A stretch of DNA of 64,000 nt. Source: Paulownia fortunei. Lineage: Eukaryota > Streptophyta > Magnoliopsida > Lamiales > Paulowniaceae. Within the stretch, counting starts at the first letter, position 1, and each line of letters starts with the position of its first letter. The notes beneath the pieces were generated by a model. It searched no databases, was not told where the DNA came from, and saw only the letters and a program-made list of their open reading frames with translations. Below are positions 51,001 to 63,996 of the stretch, piece after piece. The position numbers and the translations under genes were made by a program. The DNA lies in the NCBI GenBank assembly GCA_019321725.1, contig CM033109.1, positions 6,293,993 through 6,357,992 of the forward strand, written 5' to 3'.

Positions 51001-52767
51001 TCAGTGCAATATGCATCAAATTAGTGCATTCAAAATTCTCAGCAATAACTGGAGGTTATCCAATCAACATTAATCTTCAAACATTACGATATGTTTCAAA
51101 CATACGTGACATCTTGAGAAACAGGCCTAGTTTGTAATGAGGCCTAGAAAAGCAAAACCATGTAAACCTTTTGTGCACCTTATCTTCTGTATTTCAGTTC
51201 GAATTTTCTATCAATAGGATATTGTGGGAAGATAAGGCTTAGATGGGAAGATAACATTACTTACAATGCTACATAAAGTAAGTGAAAGTTGTGATTATCA
51301 GGATAGAAGTAAAATGCATTCAACATTGTTAATAGGTGTTTCCTCTACAGAATTTCTTGATGATGTTGTTCCCGTGTATGTATATATTTCATCAAATGGT
51401 TACTTTTTCATTGCAGGCCCATATCCAAAATATAAACTTAGGAGCAAATTCTTTCTTTGTGCCCGAGTCCAGTTCTTCGCGATACCTGAACTATGGTGCT
51501 GCCGTAAGTGAGGTAAATTTGTCTTGTTGAGCTTTGTCATGAATCACTATCTTCTGTTATGAATATGCAGTTTTGCATCAAATAGCTAGAATGCCTATTG
51601 GTCAAAACTAACAGATAGATGAATCCATTTATATTGCAGGTAGAGGTGAATATTCTAACAGGACAAACAACAGTATTGAGAACAGATATTGTGTATGATT
51701 GTGGCCAGAGCATGAATCCAGCTGTGGATTTGGGACAGGTTTATTTTTTGAATTCTTGTCTCTACTACTTACTTGTACCGGTTGATGATTCAGATCTCTA
51801 ACAGTTGCAATGCTTGAAATTCTACAGATTGTCTTGACCAGTAGTGATTACCAAAGCGTTTTATCATTGGTTTTTGGCATTTGTATTATGAAGTTATATG
51901 GCAACTTTCACTTGCTCAGGAGATAGATAGATGATTATATTTCTGCTATCTGCCTTTTACAGATTGAGGGGGCTTTTGTGCAAGGACTTGGATTTTTCAT
52001 GCTTGAAGAATACCTAACTAATCCCGATGGATTGGTGGTTACAGACAGCACATGGAATTACAAGATCCCATCTATTGACACTATACCTAAACAATTTAAT
52101 GTTGAGGTGCTAAACAGCGGAAATCACCAAAAACGTATTCTCTCGTCTAAGGGTATGTTATTTCCTTAACAAACTTCATGATCGGTATTACTTCCATACC
52201 GCACGATATACCTAAGAAGCTTTCTGACTCAGACGTGTAATTACAAACTGTTCCCTAAGTCTAGATAATAGAAACCATTCAACTAGAATTTGGACAGAGG
52301 TCTAAACCTTTCCAATGTTTGAAGCTCACTTCCCATGCACCTGTCATGATCTGCCATACGAAAATAAGAATTTCAGCACATCGTCTGATCAATTTTACGT
52401 GGACCATCTCTAGTTATATTACGTATTATCCAGACGTTGTACTCTTATTGGGAACATGCAAATGATATATTTCTTTGTGCATGTAGCAATTGCATCCTTT
52501 CTCAAAACATTAGTTTTGTAACTGAACTCTGTACATATTTCTGCAGCTTCTGGTGAACCTCCACTGCTTCTGGCAGCATCAGTGCACTGTGCTACTAGAG
52601 CAGCCATTAAGGCGGCCCGCAAACAGCTTAAATCTTGGGGAGCAGTTGAAGGGACTGATTCAACATTTCAGCTGGAGGTCCCTGCTACCATGCCTGTTGT
52701 TAAGCAACTTTGCGGCCTGGATACCGTGGAGACGTACCTGCAAACCTTGCTCTCTCTCAATCCATAA
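45021..52767 (+). CDS. AAO: Aldehyde oxidase copy 2 (molybdenum hydroxylase), intact
   Basis: Oxidises aldehydes such as abscisic or indole-3-acetaldehyde to acids with O2; the exact substrate cannot be read from sequence. Exons: 45021-45198, 46000-47694, 48340-48596, 48670-48879, 48988-49206, 49468-50433, 51417-51512, 51640-51738, 51963-52152, 52547-52767. They total 4131 nt, 1376 aa, normal for the family, with all phases consistent. First 2Fe-2S ligands are Cys57, Cys62, Cys65 and Cys87. The second cluster follows at CGFCTPGMC and [12 protein letters not shown] domain: [18 protein letters not shown]. Mo domain: [33 protein letters not shown] and the [11 protein letters not shown] segment with the conserved glutamate. 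The N-terminus is Pro/Ala-rich and has no targeting signal I can see. Intron positions are identical to copy 1, so the pair arose by tandem genomic duplication. Confidence 0.94.
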
Positions 52768-55018
52768 GCTGTCTCAATATTTTTTGTGTGCTTCCAAACA
52801 TGAAACTCCTTATGTTTAATCAAATTTGTGGACAACCAGAGTTGACAGCTCCAATCTTTTCTAGTATTCAGGATGTTGAACTCTTGAAATGTGGACTTAA
52901 GGCTAAATGGCCAATAATAGTTTCTTTCAGGGTTGGATTTTAATGTAGAAAGGAGGTCTACCCTGTTCTTTATCCCTTCATAAATGTTGATTAGAAGAAA
53001 TGGAGCAGCAGAGGAAAAGACTAGAGTATGAAACTTTTGCTTTCATTTGAGTGAGTAAAGGACTACAAAGGAGTGAAGGACATGTTACTTCAATATTTTG
53101 ATCCAAAAAAGAAAAAAGAGAACATGGTTATAAATTACTTTTCTTGGAAAATTTAAGATGTAAAATCTTTGAGCTGATTTTTTTTAAAGATTAAATATAT
53201 GGGACAAAATGTGATTTGAGCTGATGTGGAATAGGAATGAAAGGGAAATTGGATTTGAATTTTAAATCCCTTTGTTTCGACTCACAAAAAAAAATTAGAT
53301 TACATATGCATGAAAGGATTTGGATTTAAAAGATGATTTGTGATAATAATTTCAAATGATTCAATATAAGATGAGATGATACAAAAAATAATTCAAAATA
53401 AAAATTTAAAAATTTAAAATTCATTGTATTATAAGATTATTCAAATATATTCAATAAATTTATTTTTATTGATTTGAAAGTTTTAACTTCAAATCCATCA
53501 ATTCAATTGAAACTTTAAGGATTTGAAAAATTGATGATTTACTGATTTTGCCATTTCATGCTTTAAAAAAAATGAGGATAATTTGCAAACAAAATCTCTT
53601 TTTATTACTTATAATTCCAAAAATCTCATCAAATTCAACCTTTTTCAATGGGATATTAAATTAACTAAAAGCTTTCTAGTTAAGACGTGTCAAACTCAAA
53701 TTTTATTTTCATTTCAAATACATTAGCAAAATTAGTTATTGCACGCGAAAATTTGTGATGTGAGACAACGATTTTCTCCAACATTAAAATTAAAGAAATT
53801 TATTGTAATTAACTAGTAACATGCAAAGAAAATAAAATAGATATTTATCTCTAAGTAACAAAGTAATGGAAAATAATATTTTCCGACATGCACAAATGTT
53901 ACTGTATTAAAAAGGTAAGAAATAAATAAAACATTAAAAGGACTAATATTTTTAAAACTTTCTTTCTTTGATCTCCTTTGTCATTCTTTTCTTGATATTG
54001 ATTTCATTATTCTTTTTCTCTTTATGACTTAGCTACTTTGTGATATATCGATTAATGGGCCAAATTTGTTATTATATGGTCATCAAATAGTTGCACATAA
54101 TTAAGTTAAAAAAAATTACCAAGTCTAGATTTGAGATTTTTATTAAATTTCATTCTACTAAGTTTATGAATTCTACATTTTACGCATAACTTCCTCTAAT
54201 ATAAAATTAAATACATAAGTTAGACGAGTTGATTCATACAAGTTAGATATGTACAATATTAGATGACAATACATCTTGTAGTACATAAATAAGTTGATAA
54301 AGAGCAATTTGGTCGTAATAATTACACGAAAATTAAGATTTTTCAGTTTATTTGTTTTCCTTTTGTAATATTAGTGGAGATAATAATTCACAACCATACA
54401 CAACTAATTGTTTGTAGGCTATATGTGATAGTTCACAACCTTACAGGACTAATTGTCTCGAGAAAAGATGTAGCAGTAGTATAATAAAAATGTTTCAATA
54501 ATTAATTTGTGACGACAAAAATATCACAACTCAATATATCATTTGATTCTTTTGTGGATTCCAAACTCCTAATTTGTTTGAAACTCGAGTTCAAAAAACA
54601 AAAACTAAGGATAAGATATTGATCTGGACCATGCAACAGCAAAATTGTTAAATTGATGATGATATAGAAAAATTTAAATATATTTTTTTCACTAATTCAA
54701 GTTTTATGAATTAAGTATGCTAAATAACAATTTGCGCATACAATATTGATGGCACCAATATTTCAATATTTGGATTAGGTGTGTGAGATAGAGACTTCAA
54801 ATGTAGGGGGTAAAAATTGTGAAGTCTAAAACTGTGTTTTATTCGGTTACAGAAGGTAAGGATCAACCATGAATATTCCAATGTGCTAATCTTAGTGGGC
54901 TGAATTATAAATTTCAAGTAAATATATATATCTTTTGATTATTATCTTTAAGTAATTCTTTTATGTTAAATCCATCGTGTGTCGGGGTAGCGTGACATGT
55001 AATTTATGTGATAATTTG

Positions 55019-56370
55019 AAACGGTGTTTTTATAATCGAATCGATTATTAAAATTGTTTAGCTATCGATTATCAGTTCAGTTATCGATTTGACCGATCTA
55101 ATAAAAATTATTTATATTTTTTTTATATATTATGTAAAATAATAATATAATAGATTAATTATTATATACTAAATTTTAAAAGTTAAAAAGAAAATAAATA
55201 ACTAACGAAAAGTGCATAGCTAATAAAATCCAAAATCCCAATAACTAAGTTTAACCTTTCTGAAAAAAATATCAAATATCGATTATTTAGGACCGATCGA
55301 TTTTCTGATTCTTATTTCTTATCTTATCCAATTAAATATGATTTAATTAAATTTTTAATTATTTATAATTAAATAGACTGACCATCTATTTATGACTGAA
55401 CCAATTGAATTCAATTCAATTTTAAAAATAGTGATATTAAGTTTGGAGTGTTTAGAGCGGCAAGGAATTAAAGAAGATAAAAGACATTGACTTTGAAGGC
55501 CCATGACTAGCTCTCCTTTACTCATTGTTTTTTCTTTGCGTTTTGGTAATATTATTTTAATGTTTAGTCTATTCAGCATCGTATTGCAATTTAAAAAAAA
55601 AAACATATATATTTCCCTTATTTTTTATATACCTAGTAAAAATCAGAAAAAAAAAAAAAAAGAAATATGGTTAACTTATGCAGGTGGATGTTTTATCATT
55701 GTTTTTTCTATACTAATTAATTTATAATATATATTGTTTTGTTATGTATTTAGAAGATAAACTTTTTTATTTTTTTATTTTTCCATATACCTCCCATACT
55801 GAGAGATATCTTAATGCCCATGATTAATGAAGAAGTACCTTTTTCTTTTATCAGCAAATTGAATTTAATTTTTGAAAAATAAGGTTTGATTCGATTGATT
55901 TCATTGATAAGTAGCTCTCAAAATTTATGAAAATTAATATGTTTTTTTTTTTTTTAAAAAGGATATTTTGTTTCGATTTTTGAAGAATCTCAAGAAAGAA
56001 TTGATGCCCATTTCAGCAATTTTTATTTTATTTCTATGCTTGATAGAATTAAATGTGTAAAAATAGTGACTCTTGAGTTTTAAGATATTAAAGAGATGGC
56101 ACCTATTTGTATATATTTTATTATACTAATGAATTAATTATCAATATCTAACTCATGCATGCGCAACACCAAGTCATTTTTTTCCCGAGAGTTGTATGAT
56201 ATTTTACCAATGATACATAATTGAATCGGTGATCAAACTAATTTATTAATAATTAATAGTTTAATTGGTTGTCGAACTACTTTAATAAAAATTAATTATA
56301 TTTTTTATTTTATTATGTAAAATGATAATATAATAAATTAATTATTATATAATATATTTTAAAATAACTA
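55019..56370. repeat. Pair of diverged direct repeats
   Basis: The sequence at about 55080-55190 (aataaaaattatttat, tatgtaaaataataatataatagattaattattatata) recurs with substitutions at about 56280-56370, in the same orientation. Similar bases precede both (an aatcgattatt / aatcggtgatc context). They are probably two copies of one old dispersed element about 1.2 kb apart; the family is not identified. Confidence 0.5.
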
Positions 56371-56971
56371 TATAAAAAATATATAATAAAATACAAAATT
56401 CAAATTATCACATAAATTTAACAAAATATCAAATTTAAATTTGTTAAAAAATTAAAAATAAAAAAAAAAGAGTGAAATCGGCCAAATCAATTTTGGTCGG
56501 TTTTGATCGATTGTTGACCCATAACAGGTCAAATTATTTTATAAATTTAACCGGCCGATTCGATCCAATTTTGATTTACCACTTTCTTGATTTATGAAAC
56601 CTTTTCGGGCCAAGTTTCTTAAGTTTGTGAGTTGTGCCAATTTTAGGCCAATTTGATCAAGGTTAAAATTGTATCATTGAAATCACTTGAATTCTATTAT
56701 TTTTCATTATTCATATTTAGAAATAAAATTATGTTTCACACATTTCGAGTGCTCTTGAATTTTCTTTGAAGTTTGACGATAATTCTCCAAATTCCTTTAA
56801 ATTCTATACTTTTGCTCCGTCATTCACTCCGTTGTATACACTATAGACTTCATGTAAGTTTATATTTTCCAATAATTTATAGAGGGCAAATATCATTGCC
56901 TCATATTAACTTATGTATGCTGAGTAAAATACTAAATTAAAGCTAAAAAAATTCTTATTCACACTACTAAA

Positions 56972-57340
56972 AAAAAATATTATTAACAAAATATTAAATG
57001 ATAAAATCAAAATTGTTATGATAATATACAATAAGTGTTAATATATATATATATATATATTTGGCAATAGAAACAATAAATTAAATGACAAATATATAGT
57101 GACAATACAAATAAAGTTATTGTAATAATTTTTATTGTCACTTAGTTATCAGTATACTTGTCTTACTAATTATCAACAATGACATTTTGTAAAAAAAAAT
57201 CATAAATATATAATACTGACAACTTATATAAAAATTTTGTCTCTTAAATTTGTAAAAATTATTATTGTACCAAAGTAAAAATTATTGTCAGTAAATATAT
57301 ATCATCAATGGCAATATTAATTCATAAGTCTACTTATTAT
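56972..57340 (+). mobile_element. Possible CACTA-type element fragment
   Basis: CACTACTAAAAAAA at about 56972 resembles the terminus of plant CACTA (En/Spm) elements. Short subterminal-like motifs follow (ttattgtcac, gtgacaata, ttattgtcag). No opposite inverted terminus was found, so it is truncated or a chance match. Confidence 0.3.
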
Positions 57341-57502
57341 CATGAGGACCCATGGAAAGAAACATGCATTTAAATCTATCAACTATCATTAATGTCCCAT
57401 CTAATTTTACATTTCAACTTATTCCAAGGGTGGGTCTTTTTGCCCCGCACACCACTTAATAGACAAGAGTCTTTCAATGTGTTGGAGCTAAGCTAAATGT
57501 CT

Positions 57503-57506
<4 letters not shown>

Positions 57507-57541
<35 letters not shown>
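57507..57541. repeat. (TG)n microsatellite upstream of the receptor kinase
   Basis: About 17 uninterrupted TG units end 68 bases before the kinase start codon, within the probable promoter or 5' leader. Confidence 0.97.
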
Positions 57542-57543
<2 letters not shown>

Positions 57544-57609
57544 ACCAGAGCCTGCATTAATGTACCAACCTTAGTTACTAAACCAAATTCAAGTGAAAAT
57601 ACCAATTGA

Positions 57610-60600
57610 ATGGAGAATTGTTGCTCTTCCTTTGCTCTTGCACTCTTGTTATCAAACAGTATTACACTTTGCTTAGCGACAATATTTTTCAACTCTACCA
57701 CAGATTAACTTTCACTACTTGCCTTCAAAAACACCATCACTTCAGACCCTTATGGGATCTTGGTCCAGAACTGGTCCAGTGAGACATCCATTTGTTACTG
57801 GATTGGCGTCTCTTGCAGCACCAAACACAAGAGGGTTATAGCCTTAAATTTTTCTGGTTTCAAGCTCGGAGGAACTATTGCTCCAGATCTTGGAAACTTA
57901 ACGTTTCTTCGATCTTTAGACATTAGCTTCAACAATTTCACAGGCTTCATACCCCCCGAGCTGTCTAATTTGCGTCGTTTAGAGGCCATAAACGTGGGAG
58001 TTAACTCCTTCACAGGAGAAATACCATCATGGTTTGGAGCTTTATCTAAACTTCAACATATGCTTATGAATAACAACAGCTTCTCGGGCAGAATCCCTCC
58101 TTTGTTCAATATTTCCAGGTTACAGACTTTAGACGTGGGGTACAATTTTCTTAGTGATGTTCCACATGATATTGGTAATTGTTCTTCCTTGGAAATACTA
58201 AACTTAGAGCATAACCAGCTCACAGGCTTCATACCACATGGTATTTTTAACATGTCCTCTGTGATAGAAATTAATCTCAGATTCAACAATCTATCAGATA
58301 AGCTCCCAAGAGATATATGTACTAATACTCCAAAACTCAAAAGAATCTATCTGTCGATGAATCAACTTTATGGGCGAATTCCACCAACTCTATACAAGTG
58401 CAGAGAGCTTGAGGACCTGCGCTTACCCATCAACCATTTCAATGGCAACATACCAAGCGAAATTGGGAATTTGACCATGGTTAGGATTTTATCTCTATGG
58501 TCGAACGAATTCAAAGGTATGATCTCTTCTAACTTCTTTGTATAGTTTAATATCAGTGTTTAAAGATGCTCTCACTTAACTTGGTGATGAATAAGTTAGG
58601 CTCTCTCATTTTAAGTTGAATTGCCATCCAAGCAAAGCCTAAAATATAGGTTTGTGAGTGGAAAAAAATGACAAAAAAATCTCATTTAAGTTTTATCCAG
58701 AAAAAAAAAAAATCATTAAGAAACTCTTGCTTACTTGCCTCAACTCATAATTAATACAAATGTAACTTATTTAAGCTAACAATAAAAAAAAAAAAACTAT
58801 TGGAAAAGGTAATAAAATATTTCACGAAATCCAAAATTTGTTTGATACAGCAGCTGCAGTCTTTTAACACTATGGTCTATTGCAGGTGAATTACCACAAG
58901 AGCTTGCAAATCTGGCATTCCTCGAAATTTTTAGCGTGTACAATAATTCCTTATCTGGCTCCATCCCATCTTCCATGTTCAACATATCAACCTTGAAAAC
59001 TTTAGAACTTTCATTCAATCAGTTTTCTGGTAGTCTTCCTTCAGACATGGGGAAGCTTTCACTCTTCAATCTTGACAGACTTTATTTGCATTATAACAGA
59101 CTCAGTGGGAAAATTCCATGCTCTATCACCAATGCTTCTAAGCTTGCTTACTTAGACATGAACATCAACTCATTCAGTGGCTCCATGCCCAACTTTGGTG
59201 ATTTAAGACTCTTATATTGGCTTGACATTTCGGAAAATAATTTGACAGGAGCAGAATCCCCAACTCAGGAATTGGGATTTCTCTCTTCATTAACTTGTTG
59301 CCGATATTTGACGTTCTTGGATATATCACACAATCCACTTAATGGTATTCTTCCAGCTTCAATAGGGAATTTGTCCACTTCTCTTCGGTCTTTCGGGGCA
59401 TCCAACTGCAACATTAATGGTGTTATTCCTTCTGAGATCGGAAACATAAGCAGTTTGCAAGTTATGCATTTATTTGTAAATCAGCTGACAGGATTCATCC
59501 CAACAACAATAGGGAAATTAAAGCAACTACAAAGAATAACTCTTCGTGCCAATCGACTGAAGGGGTATATCCCTCATGATCTTTGCCAATTGAGTAATTT
59601 GGGGGACTTGTACCTGAATGACAATATGCTCACAGGTCCAATACCTGAATGCTTTGGTGAACTTAAATCCATAAGAATAGTCTACTTAAGCTCAAACAAG
59701 CTCAACTCCACCATACCTTCCAGCTTCTGGGATCTTAGGGACCTCGTGACTCTGGACTTGTCTTCAAACTATTTGAGTGGTCGACTTTCATCTCAGATTG
59801 GAAGTTTGAAGACAATCAATCAAGTAGACTTGTCCTTTAATCAGTTTTCAGGAGATATTCCAAGCTCAATTGACGGCTGCCAAATATTAGAAATCTTATC
59901 TTTATCAAATAATAAGTTTGAAGGGCCTATCCCTCAATCCTTGGGAAATGTCAGAGGCTTGAGCACATTGAATTTATCTAATAATAATCTATCAGGATTG
60001 ATCCCAAAGTCTTTAGAACACCTCCAATTTCTTCAAAATTTCAATGTATCTTACAACAGGCTGCAAGGAGCGATTCCAAATGGGGGTCCTTTTGTTAACT
60101 TCACTGCTCAATCATTTGTTCACAACTCTGCTCTCTGTGGTGCAACAAGATTTCAAGTGCCACCTTGCGTTGAAAATCATAGAAGATCAAGATCAAAGAG
60201 TGTTGTTCAGTTAATGAAATATACTCTGCCCCCCTTCATTTCAGCTATCATTCTGGTGATCATCATACTTGTGCTCATAAGGAGACTAAAACAGAGGAAA
60301 ATACCACTCCCAGCTGACATTTCACTCGGTGTTGCTTGGAGAAGAATTTCATATGCAGAACTTCTACGGGGAACAAGTGACTTTAGTGAAACCAACCTAC
60401 TTGGAAGAGGAAGCTTTGGTTCAGTATTCAAAGGGACACTCTCCGACGGGTTAAATGTTGCAGTAAAATTGTTCAACTTGCAATTAGAAGGAGCTGCCAA
60501 GAGCTTTGATACTGAAAGTGAAATATTGAGCACCATCCGACACAGGAACTTGGTCCGAATAATTGGCTGTTGTAGTAACACAGAAATCAAAGCCCTCGTT

Positions 60601-61372
60601 CTTACATACATGCCAAATGGGAACCTCGAGAAATGGTTATATTCCCACAACTATTGTTTGGATCTACTACAGAGACTAAAAATAGCAATAGATGTTGCAT
60701 TAGCCTTGGAATATCTTCATCATGGTCATACATTTCCTGTTGTTCATTGTGACATAAAGCCAAGCAATGTGTTGCTTGATGAAGATATGACTGCTCACGT
60801 TGCTGATTTTGGTATTGCCAAGCTCTTCGATGAAGGAGAGGCCGTGATTCAAACTAAAACCTTGGGGACGATCGGTTACACAGCACCAGGTAATGTTTAA
60901 TGTTGAAAATCTTAAGTTCCATTTTTCTCTATATTTTGTTATCCTTGTAGTTTTCTCAAAATTGAATTCTATGAACTGATCCAATGATGATGAACGTGTA
61001 ATACAATTAGAGTATGGATCACAAGGGAAAGTGTCGACAAATGGGGATGTTTACAGTTATGGCATAATGTTGTTGGAGATATTTACAAGGAGGAAGCCGA
61101 CAGACGATATGTTTAGTGAAGAAATGAGCTTGAAGATGTGGGTGAGTGAAGCATTACAAGAAAATACAGTAAGTGAAGTTGTGGCCCCTGGCTTGCTACC
61201 AAGAGAAGAAGAACATTTTTGGGCTAAGGAGCAATGCATCTCTTCTATTTTTCGGGCGGCAATGGAATGTTTAAACTTTTCACCTGAGGAGAGAACGAAC
61301 ATGATAGAAATGGTGGCTGCTCTCAAAAAGATCAGAGCCACATTTTCAGCAAGCACCGAAAGGCATCATTGA
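57610..61372 (+). pseudogene. LRR-XII receptor-like kinase (EFR/FLS2/Xa21 type) with a stop at codon 33
   Basis: Plasma-membrane receptor kinase of the pattern-recognition class. Exons: 57610-58516, 58886-60889, 61011-61372 (3273 nt, 1090 aa if the stop is read through). The ATG at 57610 opens a hydrophobic signal peptide (MENCCSSFALALLL, then ITLCLA). The N-terminal cap follows (SLLAFKNTITSDPYGIL, NWSSETSICYW), then roughly two dozen 24-residue LRRs, a transmembrane helix at about 751-768, and a kinase. The kinase has GRGSFGSVFKG near 808, VAVKLF, the non-RD motif HCDIKPSN near 922, DFG near 942 and GYTAPEYG. Codon 33 (57706-57708) is TAA where relatives have Gln (TDQ), a single C-to-T change. 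The rest is open in all three exons. Translation from the next in-frame ATG (58060) would lack the signal peptide. It could be a recent pseudogene or a segregating null allele. Confidence 0.88.
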
Positions 61373-62754
61373 AGTCACCCATTTTAATCAAAAGAGCTGT
61401 ATACTTTACATGATTGCACATGAAAATAATTTTTCTTTTCTATGAACTATACAAGATATTGCCTTCTTTTTTCGGGAAATTTCACAAGGACTGATGTTCA
61501 AATTACATACAATTACTTTCTTTGAGTGATCGGATTTTATTAATTTTTTTAAAATTTATTCTTTATTGGCTTGAGGCAAATTTTTTCAATTTTATTTTAT
61601 TTTATTTTATTTTATTTTTTGGAATCTTTGATCTGATAGGAGATGTTTTTGCCAAAAGGGCAAATCGAAAAGGTGAATAGTTTCAAATGTTATGATAAAA
61701 ATATTTATGTGGTTGTTATTGAAATGAAGTAAAATATAGATTCTTCAATATTTTCAATTTATTGCAATTTTTTGGTTATATTTCTTGTTAGAAGGAGTAG
61801 CAAGCGGAGTAAGTAAGCAGATCAATAAGCTTAGCCATTATATGATTTTCAAAATTAAATATTAAAATAATTTTTTTTGTTAATATAACATAATTTCTAT
61901 GAATTACTATAATTTCATTAATAATGAGAAATTTGCTACTAATATTATATGTATTTACTGAAATAGAATTTAGAAATATACTCCACATTTTTTAGATTAA
62001 TGATGAATAAGAAACTTATGAGTCATATGTATTAGCTAACAAAAATATCCTAATATATGAAAAATTAATATAAATTATGTAAAAATTAAAAAAATTGCCA
62101 TTTAATTTTCAGAACAACAAAATTTTGAATGAATTTTAATTAATTAAGTTAATAGTATAATATAATACAACATAATATAGTACATAGATATATAGATGTA
62201 GATAACTGAGGGGAAAATTGAATTATTCACATGCAGTTTAATATAAGAAAGATATAACAATAGCCAAAAATAAACCATCACAACATAAGGAATTTTTCAA
62301 GTGAATTCATAGAAAGAAAAACTCAAATGACTGAAAAAAATATATTGTAAATACAGAATTCGAGATGTCATGAGTTCAACATTTTAAAGTATTTTTCATA
62401 TTTATCATAACAATTACATAATTGCAAAATTAGACTAGCACTTAATTATGTTGACGAAGCCGTCTTACAATACAAGAATTGATGTTTATATATTTTTTCA
62501 TTCCCGTAATATTAACAATATTTTTATATTACTTTTGAAGAAAAATATATTTTTCCTAGATCCATCGTGCACACATTCAATTATGCTCCCTCGTAAATTA
62601 ATTTATTTTTTCTTGGTTTGCTTCGTCTTTCCTTTTTATTTATTTCCAAACATATTTTAGTAATTATGAGAGACTAAAAAGACCCCCAAAGTAATAATTA
62701 CATACGATAAACGGCTGCTTAATTAAGTTAAAATTGTTTATGATTAACTGGGGA

Positions 62755-62793
62755 ATTATATATATATAATTATATATATATATATATATATAT
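62755..62793. repeat. (TA)n microsatellite
   Basis: Two TA runs, separated by a short aat interruption, form a potential cruciform. Confidence 0.95.
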
Positions 62794-63985
62794 TTGGGCA
62801 ATCTAAAAAGGACCATTCATCATTCCTACTTTCCCCCAAGTTAAAACTATCCCATGCTTTGCTTCTTTATTTAACAATTTAAAATTGGAAATTTTCTATT
62901 CCTCTTTCTCTTTATCTGATAATTATTTAATTTCTAGAATAGAGGGGACCAGAACTATATATTATTGAAAAGAATTAAGATTGGAGTTCCAAAAATCATT
63001 ACAAGTGCTTCACTGTTCATTGTATTTTATTTTTTAAAAAAGATAAAGATAAAGAAAGAGGAAATACTTAATTGGAGCATGAGATTTCTTTATTTAATTA
63101 CACATTTTTGTGAGGATATCTTTTTTCAGCCCATTTTTTCTTCATTTTCCAAACTTTTTGAAGGAAAATTAGTGAGGGTTTGAAATTTTTGCCTCCAAAA
63201 ACGACCGATAGAGAAGCCTAATCAGTAATTTTCCCTCAAATATGAAAAAAAATCTCAAATTTAGGTGTCATTTGCTGCATATGTGATATTGTCAATGCAA
63301 ATTTAATTTTTTCATAAAATTTGGATTAAATTCAAAGATATTATATATAAATTTCAAATCCACATTAAAGAATCAAAAGTGAAAATAGACCAAATTATAC
63401 AGTACAAATGACATCTTTGCTAGTACTAAAATCGTAAATTTGCTACTGAATTTTAAGAATTTGATTTGAGTAAAAGATACCAAAAACTAAGTATCTATAA
63501 ATAATTAATGGTATACTTTAGACACACATCTAATTAAAATACATAACTACAAAAATATAATACGCATAATTTTGTTGGGATTCAAATCTAAAATCTTTTA
63601 ATCGGTCTCGATTTGTCATTTAAATAACACCTCGTTAACGTAATAATAACTGATAAAATGACTCAAAAAAAACCACAAAATAATATGAAATTCATAGTAA
63701 TTTTAAATTATTCAAACAAATATCACTAATTTAAAATTTTTCTCCCTCATGAAATCCTTGGGATTGCAAAAGAAAAAAAGGGCTCAGCTCATCTTCTATT
63801 TAAATTGAAAGCCTACACCATGTAATCATGTCATGGCATTAACCCCTCTAAAGATGCAAAAAAGGATGTGACCCTTCTTTTTGTACACAATTTTATAATA
63901 TGCGCTACCACTTTTAAATAAACACCATCATTATTAAAATTGTCTGTCATAATTAACAAACTGCACGATCCATCCCAAACACACT

Positions 63986-63996
63986 CTATATAAACC
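63986..63996 (+). promoter_or_regulatory. TATA-like motif at the window edge
   Basis: The motif ctctatataaacc in a C/A-rich context is a good plant TATA box and could drive a + strand gene starting just beyond the window. Motif evidence only. Confidence 0.35.

Larger units (their letters stand above)
52768..57609. other. AT-rich intergenic region before the receptor kinase
   Basis: About 4.8 kb without a supportable gene. It holds two diverged direct repeats (near 55020-55200 and 56217-56370), a CACTA-like terminus near 56972, a TA microsatellite (about 57042-57060) and the TG microsatellite listed separately. A segment near 53220-53560 is rich in ggatttgaatttt-type short palindromes and may be a decayed small element. 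Confidence 0.5.

Noticed and set aside
58517..58545. Stop at 58543 as a second nonsense lesion in the receptor kinase
   Set aside because: It lies in a GT-AG intron; splicing to 58886 restores the LRR period.
62448..63183. Small open frames near the right end
   Set aside because: They are AT-rich noise with no motifs, no splice partners and no recognisable similarity.
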